Source: Pseudomonadota bacterium (GTDB lineage Bacteria; Pseudomonadota; Gammaproteobacteria; Burkholderiales; Methylophilaceae). From it: 64,000 bases of DNA. Positions 51,224 through 60,339 of this stretch are shown in pieces. A program made the translations under genes and the position numbers. Position 1 is the stretch's first letter, and each line of letters begins with the position of its first letter. The DNA is taken from assembly GCA_020053735.1 (NCBI GenBank), contig JAGVMP010000019.1:224583-288582 (forward strand), in the 5' to 3' direction. Under the pieces are notes generated by a model. It was given only the letters and a program-made list of their open reading frames with translations. It was not told the origin of the DNA and searched no databases.

Positions 51224-51262
51224 ATGCTCTGCAAGGCTTATGGATATTGGCTTGCAGAGCAT
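51224..51262 (+). repeat. Near-perfect intergenic copy of the palindromic repeat, also terminator-like
   Basis: ATGCTCTGCAAG and CTTGCAGAGCAT form a perfect 12-bp stem around a 15-base loop. The 35-base core (51226-51260) differs from the consensus at one position. On the plus strand it is followed by TTTAATTTTTAT. It lies 19 bases after the excalibur gene, so it may serve as its terminator. Confidence 0.85.
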
Positions 51263-51311
51263 TTAATTTTTATCGTGCATAAAACTGCATAAAACAACAT
51301 CAATTTTAGGC

Positions 51312-53150
51312 TTATTGTTCGCCCAAAAAACCACCGCTTTGATGCGCCCATAGGCTGGCATATAAGCCACCTAGTTTCAGTAATTCTGCATGGCTACCTT
51401 GCTCAATAATATTGCCATTATCTAATACAATCAGCCTATCCATCGCAGCAATGGTAGAGAGTCGATGTGCAATTGCAATCACCGTTTTACCTTCCATTAA
51501 ATCGTATAAACTGCTTTGTATCACCGCCTCTACTTCAGAATCCAGCGCGCTGGTGGCTTCGTCCAGCAGCAAAATCGGCGCATCTTTTAGCATGACGCGT
51601 GCAATCGCGATACGTTGGCGCTGACCGCCAGAGAGTTTTACGCCGCGTTCACCCACATGCGCATCATAACCAGTGCGGCCTTTGACATCGCTTAAACTGA
51701 GTATGAATTCATGCGCCTCAGCACGTTTGGCGGCGGCAATCATCTCCGCCTCGGTGGCATCGGGGCGGCCATACAAAATGTTATCGCGCACGCTGCGATG
51801 TAGCAGTGACGTATCTTGCGTGACCATACCAATGTTGGCGCGCAGGCTGTTTTGAGTGACATCGTTGATGTTTTGCTCGTCAATTAAAACTTGCCCTTTT
51901 TCTACCTCGTAAAAGCGCAGCAGTAAATTTACAATCGTCGATTTACCCGCGCCAGAACGGCCGACTAACCCAACTTTTTCGCCTGCTTCAATATGTAAAT
52001 TCAACTGATTTAAAATGATTTTGTTACTGTTGTAATTGAAATCAACCGCATCAAATTTAATCTCTCCCTGCATTACTTTTAATGGTTTTGCATTTGGCGC
52101 ATCTATAATTTTGTTGTGTGTGGTCAGTGTATTAACGCCATCTTGCACCGTGCCTACTTGCTCATACAGCGAAGTCAACTCCCACATCACCCAATGTGAT
52201 ACGCCATTGAGTCGCAGCGCCATCGCGGTAGCCGCAGCCACGCCACCCACGCTCACTTGCCCATTGCTCCACAGCCATAAGGCAGTAAACCCTACCGCGA
52301 TAATCAGCAACATATTTAAGGTGTGATTCACCACTTCTACCATACTCACCAAGCGCATTTGCTGGTGGACCGTACCTAAAAACTCGCCCATGGCGGTTTG
52401 TGCATAAGAAGCCTCGCGCCCTGCGTGGCTAAACAATTTCACCGTGCTGATGTTGGTGTAAGCGTCTGTGATGCGCCCGGTCATTAAACTACGCGCGTCG
52501 GCTTGGAATTGCGAAACCTTACTCAGCTTAGGTACAAAATAAGTTAAAGAAAGACTGTAGGCCAGCAACCACACCAAAAATGGCAGTGCAATCAATGGAT
52601 TAAAATAAGCCACAATACCTACCATGCTGCCAAAATACACCACCACATACACCATAATGTCGGCGATGATAAACCACACATCACGCACCGCCAGTGCGGT
52701 CTGCATCACTTTTGCTGCCACCCGCCCTGCAAACTCGTCCTGGTAAAAAATCATACTTTGATTCAGCATGAGTCGATGGAAATTCCAGCGCATGCGCATG
52801 GGAAAGTTACCCGCTAAGGTTTGGTGCTTAAACAGGGTCTGTAAGATGATCAGCAAAGTGCTTGATACTAGAATCACGGCCAGCCAAGTCAAGCGTGTGC
52901 CTTCTATCGCCCATAATTCTGCAGGTGGAATGGTGGCGAGCCAATCTACCACTTTACCCATCATGGCGAATAAAAATGCTTCAAATGCACCTATTAACGC
53001 GGTGAGTACTGTCATGCCGAGCAAAAATGGGCGCAAACCTTGCGTACAGCCCCAAGCAAACGCCCAAAAGTTTTTGGGCGGTGTGGCAATTAATTTTTCA
53101 GGGAAAGGCTTGGCGAGCGTTTCAAAATAATCAAAAAAACGTGCCAGCAT
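51312..53150 (-). CDS. ABC exporter half-transporter (fused permease-ATPase)
   Basis: This is an MsbA/multidrug-type exporter of 612 residues. Six membrane helices (residues of about 35-320) precede one ATPase with Walker A GRSGAGKSTIVNLL, signature LSGGQRQR and Walker B ILLLDEATSALDSE. It should work as a homodimer; the substrate (lipid, drug or peptide) is not evident. I use the ATG at 53150, one base past the ispF stop. An in-frame TTG at 53165 would overlap ispF. Confidence 0.88.
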   Translation of the reverse strand: MLARFFDYFETLAKPFPEKLIATPPKNFWAFAWGCTQGLRPFLLGMTVLTALIGAFEAFLFAMMGKVVDWLATIPPAELWAIEGTRLTWLAVILVSSTLLIILQTLFKHQTLAGNFPMRMRWNFHRLMLNQSMIFYQDEFAGRVAAKVMQTALAVRDVWFIIADIMVYVVVYFGSMVGIVAYFNPLIALPFLVWLLAYSLSLTYFVPKLSKVSQFQADARSLMTGRITDAYTNISTVKLFSHAGREASYAQTAMGEFLGTVHQQMRLVSMVEVVNHTLNMLLIIAVGFTALWLWSNGQVSVGGVAAATAMALRLNGVSHWVMWELTSLYEQVGTVQDGVNTLTTHNKIIDAPNAKPLKVMQGEIKFDAVDFNYNSNKIILNQLNLHIEAGEKVGLVGRSGAGKSTIVNLLLRFYEVEKGQVLIDEQNINDVTQNSLRANIGMVTQDTSLLHRSVRDNILYGRPDATEAEMIAAAKRAEAHEFILSLSDVKGRTGYDAHVGERGVKLSGGQRQRIAIARVMLKDAPILLLDEATSALDSEVEAVIQSSLYDLMEGKTVIAIAHRLSTIAAMDRLIVLDNGNIIEQGSHAELLKLGGLYASLWAHQSGGFLGEQ

Positions 53151-53151
53151 A

Positions 53152-53628
53152 TTAGTTAGAAACAAGCGTGCAAACCGCCTCAGCTGCTATGCCTTCGCCA
53201 CGACCTGTAAAGCCGAGCTTTTCTGTGGTAGTGGCTTTGACATTAATTTGTGAAATATCCACTTGGCAGTCTGACGCAATGTTTTGGCACATTTGCGCAG
53301 TGTGCGGTGAAAGTTTTGGTGTTTCGCAAATTACGGTAGCATCAATATTGTTCACCACATAATTTTGGGCATGCAATAAGGCCACCACATGCCGCAATAA
53401 AACACGTGAATTCGCGTTTTTATAGGTATTGTCCGAAGGCGGGAAGTGCTTGCCAATATCACCCAAGCTTGCCGCCCCTAGCAAGGCGTCACAAATAGCA
53501 TGCAGCAAAACGTCAGCGTCGGAATGTCCATCTAAACCTTTATCATGTGCAATCTCTACACCACCGATGATGCATTTTCGTCCATCCACCAACTTATGCA
53601 CATCAAATCCATGACCGATGCGTATCAT
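53152..53628 (-). CDS. ispF: 2-C-methyl-D-erythritol 2,4-cyclodiphosphate synthase
   Basis: IspF is the fifth enzyme of the MEP isoprenoid pathway. Metal ligands lie in [14 protein letters not shown] and [17 protein letters not shown]. The [15 protein letters not shown] tail is typical. Length is 158 residues. Its start overlaps the ispD stop by four bases, the standard ispD-ispF arrangement. Confidence 0.97.
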   Translation of the reverse strand: MIRIGHGFDVHKLVDGRKCIIGGVEIAHDKGLDGHSDADVLLHAICDALLGAASLGDIGKHFPPSDNTYKNANSRVLLRHVVALLHAQNYVVNNIDATVICETPKLSPHTAQMCQNIASDCQVDISQINVKATTTEKLGFTGRGEGIAAEAVCTLVSN

Positions 53629-54308
53629 GCCTTTTCCTTCGTGAACAATGCTTCTAGCAAGATTAAATCTTGCGGGTAAGTAATTTTTAAATTGCGCAAC
53701 TCACCTTGCACCAACGTGGGATGCAAGCCAAGCGCCTCGATGGCTTCAGCCTCGTCAGTAGGCACTCCAATAAAAGCTTCTAACGCATTACTCAACATGC
53801 GATAGCGGAACATTTGCGGCGTTTGCGCTTGCCACAAACCTGCGCGTGCAAGAGTGCCTGCTACTTTATTGCCTAATTCAGATCTCTTTAAGGTATCTGC
53901 CACTGGCAACGCCAGCAAGCCACCAACTGCATCATTCTCTAGCGTATTCAATAAGTGATCTAGTAATGCATTTGTCAAACCTGGCCGTGCCGCATCATGC
54001 ACCAGCACCCAATCGTCATCAGCCGCTTGTATTGACTGTAAAGTATTAAGAACAGTTTCACTGCGATTTTCACCACCCGTGTAATGCAGCTTTAATTTGC
54101 TGGCAGGATCTAGCGGCAAATCGCGCCAAAACAGGTCATCTGCACTTAAAGCGACGTGCATGCTGGTGATGCGCGGATGATTAAAAAAAGTTTGAATGGT
54201 GTGCGAAATAATCGGCTTGCCAGCCAGCGGCATATATTGCTTGGGCAACACATTTTGCATGCGGTTGCCTGTTCCCGCAGCGGGGATAATTACGTGAAAA
54301 AACGCCAT
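53625..54308 (-). CDS. ispD: 2-C-methyl-D-erythritol 4-phosphate cytidylyltransferase
   Basis: IspD makes CDP-methylerythritol in the MEP pathway. The nucleotide-binding [12 protein letters not shown] opens the protein. VHDAARPGL and the [12 protein letters not shown] segment complete the site. Of two in-frame ATGs (54323 and 54308), the second gives the usual [12 protein letters not shown] beginning. Both lie in the arms of a hairpin with a T run, described separately. Confidence 0.95.
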   Translation of the reverse strand: MAFFHVIIPAAGTGNRMQNVLPKQYMPLAGKPIISHTIQTFFNHPRITSMHVALSADDLFWRDLPLDPASKLKLHYTGGENRSETVLNTLQSIQAADDDWVLVHDAARPGLTNALLDHLLNTLENDAVGGLLALPVADTLKRSELGNKVAGTLARAGLWQAQTPQMFRYRMLSNALEAFIGVPTDEAEAIEALGLHPTLVQGELRNLKITYPQDLILLEALFTKEKA

Positions 54309-54329
54309 ACTTGATTTTAGCATGGCGTT
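54297..54329 (-). terminator. Terminator-like hairpin covering the ispD start codons
   Basis: On the minus strand AACGCCAT and ATGGCGTT form a perfect 8-bp stem around 13 bases, and the T run of six (54302-54297) follows directly. It lies 40 bases past the amtB stop, where a terminator is expected. Its arms contain both candidate ATG codons of ispD and the T run encodes the first Phe residues. Confidence 0.65.
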
Positions 54330-54368
54330 ATTTACAGGTTGAAACTAAATACTTATTTTTAATTATCT

Positions 54369-55559
54369 CTATTCTTCTGAGCGCGCAGGAATCTTGTGAA
54401 TGCTTAAATCGGCACCTACAAATTCATCTTCTTGGTTCATGCGGATGCCCGAGATTGTCTTGAGGCCACCGTACACAATCACGCCACCAGCCAGTGCAAT
54501 CAAAACGCCTAAACCAGTGCCAATCAGTTGAGACATAAAAGCAACACCACCTAAGCCACCCATGGCTTTAAGCCCGAAAATGCCTGCGGCCAAGCCACCC
54601 CACGCGCCGCACAAACCATGCAATGGCCACACACCTAGTACATCATCAATTTTTAAGCGGTTTTGCGTTGCGGTAAATGCCCACACAAACAAAGCACCTG
54701 CCACGGCACCTGTGGCTAACGCCCCAAGTGGATGCATCACATCTGAACCTGCGCACACCGCCACCAAGCCTGCCAACGGACCGTTATGTACAAAGCCTGG
54801 GTCATTTTTGCCTAACAAGGTTGCTGCAAGCGTGCCACCAACCAAAGCCATCAACGAGTTGACCGCTACCAAACCAGATATGCCTTGTATGGCTTGCGCT
54901 GACATGACATTAAAGCCAAACCAGCCGACTGTGAGCATCCATGCGCCTAGCGCCAAAAATGGAATATTAGAAGGTGGATAAGCGTGTAATTTGCCCTCTT
55001 TGCTGTAGCGGCCAGAGCGTGCGCCTAGCAAAATCACTGCGGCTAGCGCAATCCAACCCCCCATGGCGTGCACCACGACCGAGCCAGCAAAATCGTGAAA
55101 ATTTGCACCAAAACTAGCTAATAGCCAATCTTGAAAGCCGTAATGCTTGTTCCACGCTATACCTTCAAAAAAGGGATAGACAAAACCAACCACTAAAAAT
55201 GTAGCCGCTATTTGTGGGTTAAATTTTGCGCGCTCCGCAATGCCCCCCGAAACGATCGCGGGAATAGCCGCTGCAAAAGTGAGTAAAAAGAAGAACTTAA
55301 CTAAGCCAAAGCCATTTTTTTCTGCCAAGACTTCTGCGCCGCTGAAAAAATCGACCCCGTAAGCAATCCCATAACCAATAAAGAAATAAGCAATCGTCGA
55401 TACTGAAAAGTCGACCATGATTTTAACCAAGGCGTTTACTTGGTTTTTGCTACGAACGGTACCAAGCTCTAAAAATGCGAAACCTGCATGCATGGCCAGC
55501 ACCATAATGGCGCCCAGCAACACAAACAGCACATCATTGGCTGAGACTAATGTTTCCAT
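54369..55559 (-). CDS. amtB: Ammonium transporter, Amt family
   Basis: AmtB conducts ammonium across the inner membrane as a trimer with eleven helices. The pore histidines are in FHDFAGSVVVHAMGG and VWPLHGLCGAWGG. The NxxK-like SKNQVNALVK and the GGIAERAKF segment are conserved. Length is 396 residues, and there is no evident cleaved signal. GGGAG precedes the ATG. No glnK (PII) gene is adjacent. Palindromes upstream suggest nitrogen control. Confidence 0.95.
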   Translation of the reverse strand: METLVSANDVLFVLLGAIMVLAMHAGFAFLELGTVRSKNQVNALVKIMVDFSVSTIAYFFIGYGIAYGVDFFSGAEVLAEKNGFGLVKFFFLLTFAAAIPAIVSGGIAERAKFNPQIAATFLVVGFVYPFFEGIAWNKHYGFQDWLLASFGANFHDFAGSVVVHAMGGWIALAAVILLGARSGRYSKEGKLHAYPPSNIPFLALGAWMLTVGWFGFNVMSAQAIQGISGLVAVNSLMALVGGTLAATLLGKNDPGFVHNGPLAGLVAVCAGSDVMHPLGALATGAVAGALFVWAFTATQNRLKIDDVLGVWPLHGLCGAWGGLAAGIFGLKAMGGLGGVAFMSQLIGTGLGVLIALAGGVIVYGGLKTISGIRMNQEDEFVGADLSIHKIPARSEE

Positions 55560-55673
55560 AACAACTCCCTGAAATTATTTAATTTTAATTATTAGCTAGC
55601 GATTAGTTAGCTAGTGATATAAATTTAATTCTATAGGATATTTACAGAGTTTTGCTAGAAAATTGCATTAAAT

Positions 55674-55709
55674 AAGTGCGGTGCACTTTGGTCAGCACTT
55701 TTAGAGTGC
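55674..55709 (-). promoter_or_regulatory. Paired GTGC/GCAC palindromes upstream of amtB, possible NtrC sites
   Basis: Two dyads lie 115-150 bases upstream of amtB: AAGTGC-3-GCACTT (55674-55688) and GCACT-5-AGTGC (55695-55709). The second matches the NtrC-type layout of GCAC and GTGC half-sites with five bases between the extended arms. I did not find a convincing sigma-54 -24/-12 element. Confidence 0.45.
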
Positions 55710-55747
55710 AAATTAAAAAGGTGAGTTTGGAAGAACAACGGTAATCA

Positions 55748-56434
55748 CTACAACATACTGACGGTATTAGAATTCAAGATGTATTTATCCGCGTCTGGAT
55801 TACCCGCCCAAAAGTGAAAAAACTCGCGCACAACCACCAAAAACAGGCGACGATTTTTCTTTACTTCAAACAGCGGCAAGGTGGCATCCACAACGGTGCG
55901 ATAAATTTTATTGTTTTTATCTGGCGCATCGCGCATGCGTACCAGCAAAATTTTGGCTAATTTTAGACGCGTGTCGATAAGCGTTTGATCGGCATTTTCA
56001 AAGCGTAACGCTTTGGTGTATGCCTTTAATGCCCAACTATCTGTCGTACCAAACTTTTCTTGGTCTACGCTATGCCATAAATCACCCAGCACCACGTTTT
56101 CAGGCTGCCAGTTAATCGGCAAAGCATCCACCGTGGCGCTTTTGCTGAGCATAGAAACTGCTTTTAAATCATTGATCCAAAAAGGAAAATACTCGCGTGA
56201 AATGACCAAACTTTCTGGCCAATCTTCAGCAGGGATAGTGTCCATTAAATTTTCTATGACGCCACGATACACACCGCCATTAGGCTCTTTATCTGCCAAT
56301 AGCGGCATCAATTTGTTTAAAAAGTTGATGCGTGGTACAAAGGTGTCTGGCCCAAAACCTTTGGTGGTTAAGAGCTTAATATATACTTCCAGCGCTTGCT
56401 GTTCACGCGAGTCGATATTGTTGGCTTCAGTCAT
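55748..56434 (-). CDS. Conserved hypothetical protein
   Basis: I do not recognise this 228-residue soluble protein. It is helical and aromatic-rich, with REYFPFWINDLK in the middle echoed by REFFHFWAGNPD near the end, which suggests an internal repeat of a helical unit. There is no signal peptide. It stands between amtB and a divergent DUF3301 gene. No function can be offered. Confidence 0.6.
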   Translation of the reverse strand: MTEANNIDSREQQALEVYIKLLTTKGFGPDTFVPRINFLNKLMPLLADKEPNGGVYRGVIENLMDTIPAEDWPESLVISREYFPFWINDLKAVSMLSKSATVDALPINWQPENVVLGDLWHSVDQEKFGTTDSWALKAYTKALRFENADQTLIDTRLKLAKILLVRMRDAPDKNNKIYRTVVDATLPLFEVKKNRRLFLVVVREFFHFWAGNPDADKYILNSNTVSML

Positions 56435-56563
56435 AAATCAATAATTTAAATAATTATTTTAATATTAACGCACAATCTATTGAAAAATATAATAAATTAC
56501 GCATATTCAATTGATAACAGTTTAATTATATTTTCTTTGTTGTAAATAAAAAAGTAAACCCCT

Positions 56564-56920
56564 ATGTTTGAGTTCTTATTACTAGCCTTATTGCTTGCTG
56601 CCGCTTGGTTTTGGCTGGACAGTATTTCCAAGCGCGAGGTGGCGATTAAGCTTGGGCGCGAATTGGCGGGGCGCTGGCAATTGCAGCTACTGGATGAAAC
56701 CATCGCCTGCACGCAAATACGGCTAGGGCGCGATAATCGCGGCCATGCACAACTGTTGCGTTTTTACGAATTTGAAGTCAGCGCTAGCGGTGCCGAGCGC
56801 ATGCAATGCCAGCTTCAGTTACTTGGCAAACAACTGCAAAGCTGGCGTATCCCGCCTTACGCACAACCAACACAAACAGAGCCTGATTCTGTTGAAAGTA
56901 ATGTCCACCGTATTCACTAA
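56564..56920 (+). CDS. DUF3301 family membrane protein
   Basis: The 118-residue protein has one N-terminal membrane helix (FEFLLLALLLAAAWFWL). A small domain follows with KREVAIKLGRELAGRW and LLDETIACTQIRLGRD, which I recognise as the DUF3301 pattern. Function is unknown. Its end overlaps the gluQ start by 20 bases, so the two are expressed together. Confidence 0.8.
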   Translation: MFEFLLLALLLAAAWFWLDSISKREVAIKLGRELAGRWQLQLLDETIACTQIRLGRDNRGHAQLLRFYEFEVSASGAERMQCQLQLLGKQLQSWRIPPYAQPTQTEPDSVESNVHRIH

Positions 56921-57860
56921 TCTTTGCGCTAATTATGTAGGTAGGTTTGCGCCCTCTCCCACTGGGCCCCTACACTTTGGTGGCTTAGTAGCCGCCATAG
57001 CCAGCTATTGCGATGCCAAAGCCAACAGTGGTAAATGGTTGGTGCGCATGGAAGATGTGGATAAGCCACGCGAAATGGCAGGCGCGGCTGATGATATTTT
57101 GCGCATATTAGATGCGTTTGGTTTTGAATGGGATGGTGAAGTTGTTTACCAGAGCCAGCGCAGTGATATTTACGAAAACTATTTGCAACATTTACAGCGC
57201 AATGGATTTGTTTATGCCTGCACTTGTAGCCGCAAAGAGATTGCAGACTCAGCTATTAACATCGGCATTGATGGTGCCATATATCCCAAAACTTGTTTCA
57301 ATAAGACAGGCAATTTAAACACGAGGGAAAAACATGGCTCTGCAAGCCTTATGGATATTGGCTCGTGGCGCATCAATGTGGAAGATGCTGGATTAATTGC
57401 GTTTGAAGATGCGATTCAAGGCAGCATTTCGCAGCAATTAAGCCGCGACATAGGCGATTTTATTTTAAAACGTAAAGATGGTTTGTTTGCTTATCAGCTT
57501 GCTGTTGTGGTGGACGATGCATTGCAGGGCGTCACACATATTGTGCGCGGTGCCGATTTACTTGATTCCACTCCACGACAGATTTACCTGCAACAGCTGC
57601 TAGGAGTGACTACGCCCTTTTATGCACATGTTCCAGTGGTGGTAAACGCGGCAGGTGAAAAACTGAGCAAGCAAACGTTTGCAAAACCTATCAAGCCTGA
57701 GATCTCAACAGCACTACTAATTGACGCATTGCGTTTTCTAGGTCAATCTCCGCCAGCTGAAATTAAAAATGCAACCCTCTCAGAAATATGGCGCTGGGCA
57801 ATTTCCAATTGGCAACTAGAAAAAATTCCTCAGCAAAAATTGCAGATTTACAACACTTAA
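56901..57860 (+). CDS. gluQ: Glutamyl-Q tRNA(Asp) synthetase
   Basis: GluQ attaches glutamate to the queuosine base of tRNA-Asp. It looks like the catalytic half of GluRS without the anticodon domain. The HIGH-type motif is RFAPSPTGPLHFGG and the KMSKS-type motif EKLSKQTF. Zinc ligands lie in YACTCSRKE and IYPKTC. The ATG at 56901 gives MSTVFTNLCANYVGRF, the usual beginning; the frame is open further upstream inside the DUF3301 gene. Length is 319 residues, somewhat over the usual 300. Part of the excess (GSASLMDIGS, near residues 146-157) is a copy of the palindromic repeat between the zinc site and the next strand. Confidence 0.92.
   Translation: MSTVFTNLCANYVGRFAPSPTGPLHFGGLVAAIASYCDAKANSGKWLVRMEDVDKPREMAGAADDILRILDAFGFEWDGEVVYQSQRSDIYENYLQHLQRNGFVYACTCSRKEIADSAINIGIDGAIYPKTCFNKTGNLNTREKHGSASLMDIGSWRINVEDAGLIAFEDAIQGSISQQLSRDIGDFILKRKDGLFAYQLAVVVDDALQGVTHIVRGADLLDSTPRQIYLQQLLGVTTPFYAHVPVVVNAAGEKLSKQTFAKPIKPEISTALLIDALRFLGQSPPAEIKNATLSEIWRWAISNWQLEKIPQQKLQIYNT
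57337..57371 (+). repeat. Copy of the 35-bp palindromic repeat, inside gluQ
   Basis: The first 27 bases match the consensus without a mismatch, and 31 of 35 overall. It is read on the plus strand as GSASLMDIGSWR, a frame used by no other copy here. E. coli GluQ has no counterpart to these residues at this point, as far as I can recall its sequence. Confidence 0.85.
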
Positions 57861-57903
57861 AACTGCAATATCAAAGCTTAATCTTAAACATCTTCAAATA
57901 TAA

Positions 57904-57922
57904 ATAGTAACAGTTCTCATTT
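57904..57922 (+). promoter_or_regulatory. Possible Fur box upstream of the TonB-dependent receptor
   Basis: The stretch ATAGTAACAGTTCTCATTT resembles betaproteobacterial Fur sites, which commonly end in TTCTCATTT. It lies about 60 bases before the receptor start, where a Fur-repressed promoter would be. Confidence 0.4.
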
Positions 57923-57982
57923 GTGTTAATATTACTTTTAGAGGTTAACTCACTATCACTTAATACACTAACAGGATTACCC

Positions 57983-60226
57983 ATGAACACGCTTAACACA
58001 GCAAATCACCATTCATTACCAAAAATTTCAGCATTACGATTAGCCATTGTCAGTGCTTTTGCAGGCTCATTATTTTCAGCCAACGTTGTTTCTGCCGAAA
58101 CCAGCGATATCAAGTTACCAGAAGTCAGTGTGACTGCACCACGTATTAGTGACACTAAACCAGTAAAAGGCTACAACGCCAAAAAAAGCTCATCTTCTAC
58201 TAGAACAGATACCGAATTGCGTGACACGCCACAATCAATTACTGTTATTCCGCAAGATTTGATTAAAGACCAATCAATTCAAAGCATTAGCCAAGCTATG
58301 CAATATGTGCCAGGCGTACAATCCTCGCAAGGCGAAGGGAATCGCGATGGATTGATTTTCCGTGGCAATGCAACCACTAGCGACTTTTTTCTGGATGGCT
58401 TACGCGATGATGTACAGACCTACCGCGATTTATACAATACTGACCGTTTAGAAGTGTTAAAAGGCCCAAACGGTATGGCATTTGGCCGTGGCGGCGCGGG
58501 TGGTGCGCTTAATCGCATTACTAAACAAGCGGGGTGGGATCCAGTGGGGGAATTTATTGCCAGCTATGGTGCTTATGATTACAAACGTATTTCTGGTGAT
58601 TATGGACAGGCAATTAATGATGAGATTGCCTTCCGCGTTAACGCAGTTTATGAAGATTCAGGCTCCTATCGTGATGGCGTAGAGATTGAGCGTTATGGAG
58701 TTACACCAACCGTGACCATTAAGCCATCTGAAAAAACAAAAATTGTTTTAAGCGCAGAATATTTTCAAGATAAGCGAATTAATGACCGCGGCATTCCACC
58801 TGTTGTTAACTCAACTGCACCAACCAACTTAAACAGGCGTCCATTTGATATTGGTAACTACTCTGCCTTTTACGGCAGCGCAAAACTTAGCCCAACAGAA
58901 ACAGAAACAGTCGCTTTCAATGCCACCATTGAGCATGCTTTTGATAATGGTATAGGCATTAAAAATAGTACACGTTATGCGAACTATAATAAGTTTTATC
59001 AGAATGTCTACGCGGGAGGTGCTGTGCAAGCTAACGGCGACTTAACGTTGGAAGCTTATCTAGATTTTACAGATCGTGAAAATCTGATTAACCAAACCGA
59101 TTTAACATACACAGCCAAATGGGGAAGTGTTGAACACAAATTGTTGGCTGGCTTGGAATTGACTACTCAAGATACAGATAACTCTCGTTTAGCTGGTTTT
59201 TTTAATAACGCGACTACCACAACCACTATTAATACCAACAATACAACAGGCATTGGTGCAACCCCAGTTGTATTTAGAGCAAACCTGCTTAACGGCACGA
59301 ACGCGTTCCGCGATAACCAATCTACGATTGATGTGATTGGTTTGTATGTACAAGATCAAATTAAAATAACAGATCAATGGCAAGCAATCGTTGGCTTACG
59401 TCACGACAGATTTGAGACAGAGTTTGACGGCGTTAGAAGGCTTGGGGTAGGCACTACGATTTCTGAAAGCTTTTACATTACCGACACTTTCTTGTCTCCA
59501 CGTGCAGGGTTAATATTTAAACCTGTTGAAGCAGTGTCGCTATACACAAATTACAGTGTTTCATACATACCGCGTGCTGGCGATCAACTGACTTCGTTAA
59601 CAGTGACCAACCAATCGTTTAAACCTGAAAAATTCATTAACTATGAAATTGGTGCCAAATGGGATGTAAACCCAAACTTGGCTTTGACGGCCGCAGTTTA
59701 CAAGCTAGATCGTGAAAATGTACAAATTACCGACCCTAACAACCCTACCCAGCAAATTTTGGTTGATGGCCAACAAACCAAAGGTGTTGAGTTGGGCATC
59801 ACTGGCAATGTGACAGATAACTGGAGCATATTTGGTGGTGTAGCATTTCAAGATGGTGAAATCACCAAACAACAAGGCACTGGTACTGGCGCAATTTTAA
59901 AAGGTGCAGAGCTTGGCCAAACACCTGATCGCACATTGTCACTGTGGAACAAGTATGAAATTAACGATATGTGGGCTGTGGCACTAGGCATTGTCAGCAC
60001 ATCCGACCGTTACGCGCTATCACCAACCGCTACGCAAAGCACATTGTTGCCAGGCTATACACGTTATGATGCCGCAATTTTTGGCAAATTCAGCGAAAAA
60101 TTAAGCTTGCAAGTGAACTTGGAAAACTTAACCAATAAAGAGTATGCGCTTTATGCGCATAACAATAACAATATTACCCCTGGCTCACCCATTACTGGTC
60201 GCGCTACTCTAATTTACAATTTCTAG
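57983..60226 (+). CDS. TonB-dependent siderophore receptor
   Basis: This is an outer-membrane gated barrel of 747 residues for ferric-siderophore uptake. The signal peptide follows MNTLNTANHH and ends near VSA-ETS. A TonB box-like region EVSVTAPRI is followed by the plug (RDTPQSITVIPQDLI, then GRGGAGGALNRITKQ). The barrel ends in the aromatic RATLIYNF. The RDTPQSITVI plug is typical of the siderophore-receptor subfamily. I use the ATG at 57983, with AGGA six bases before it. No siderophore synthesis, TonB or ABC uptake gene is nearby, so it may use siderophores of other organisms. Confidence 0.9.
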   Translation: MNTLNTANHHSLPKISALRLAIVSAFAGSLFSANVVSAETSDIKLPEVSVTAPRISDTKPVKGYNAKKSSSSTRTDTELRDTPQSITVIPQDLIKDQSIQSISQAMQYVPGVQSSQGEGNRDGLIFRGNATTSDFFLDGLRDDVQTYRDLYNTDRLEVLKGPNGMAFGRGGAGGALNRITKQAGWDPVGEFIASYGAYDYKRISGDYGQAINDEIAFRVNAVYEDSGSYRDGVEIERYGVTPTVTIKPSEKTKIVLSAEYFQDKRINDRGIPPVVNSTAPTNLNRRPFDIGNYSAFYGSAKLSPTETETVAFNATIEHAFDNGIGIKNSTRYANYNKFYQNVYAGGAVQANGDLTLEAYLDFTDRENLINQTDLTYTAKWGSVEHKLLAGLELTTQDTDNSRLAGFFNNATTTTTINTNNTTGIGATPVVFRANLLNGTNAFRDNQSTIDVIGLYVQDQIKITDQWQAIVGLRHDRFETEFDGVRRLGVGTTISESFYITDTFLSPRAGLIFKPVEAVSLYTNYSVSYIPRAGDQLTSLTVTNQSFKPEKFINYEIGAKWDVNPNLALTAAVYKLDRENVQITDPNNPTQQILVDGQQTKGVELGITGNVTDNWSIFGGVAFQDGEITKQQGTGTGAILKGAELGQTPDRTLSLWNKYEINDMWAVALGIVSTSDRYALSPTATQSTLLPGYTRYDAAIFGKFSEKLSLQVNLENLTNKEYALYAHNNNNITPGSPITGRATLIYNF

Positions 60227-60273
60227 GATTTACAACTTTTTAGAATCTACAATTTTTAAGTAGATTTAACTTT

Positions 60274-60304
60274 AAAAAAGCCCATGTTTGCCATGGGCTT
60301 TTTT
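60274..60304. terminator. Intrinsic terminator after the TonB-dependent receptor
   Basis: GCCCATG and CATGGGC form a perfect 7-bp stem around TTTGC, flanked by six A and six T (an 11-bp stem if these pair). Confidence 0.9.
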
Positions 60305-60339
60305 ATTTGTACAAAATTAAATGCTAAGCAAATGTTAAA

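Noticed and set aside
53440..53475. TGCCAATATCACCCAAGCTTGC in ispF resembles the inverted repeat.
   Set aside because: It encodes the conserved IspF motif SLGDIGKHF.
55674..55682. AAGTGCGGT equals the Pasteurellaceae DNA uptake sequence.
   Set aside because: It occurs as part of a dyad upstream of amtB, once, in an organism of another class.
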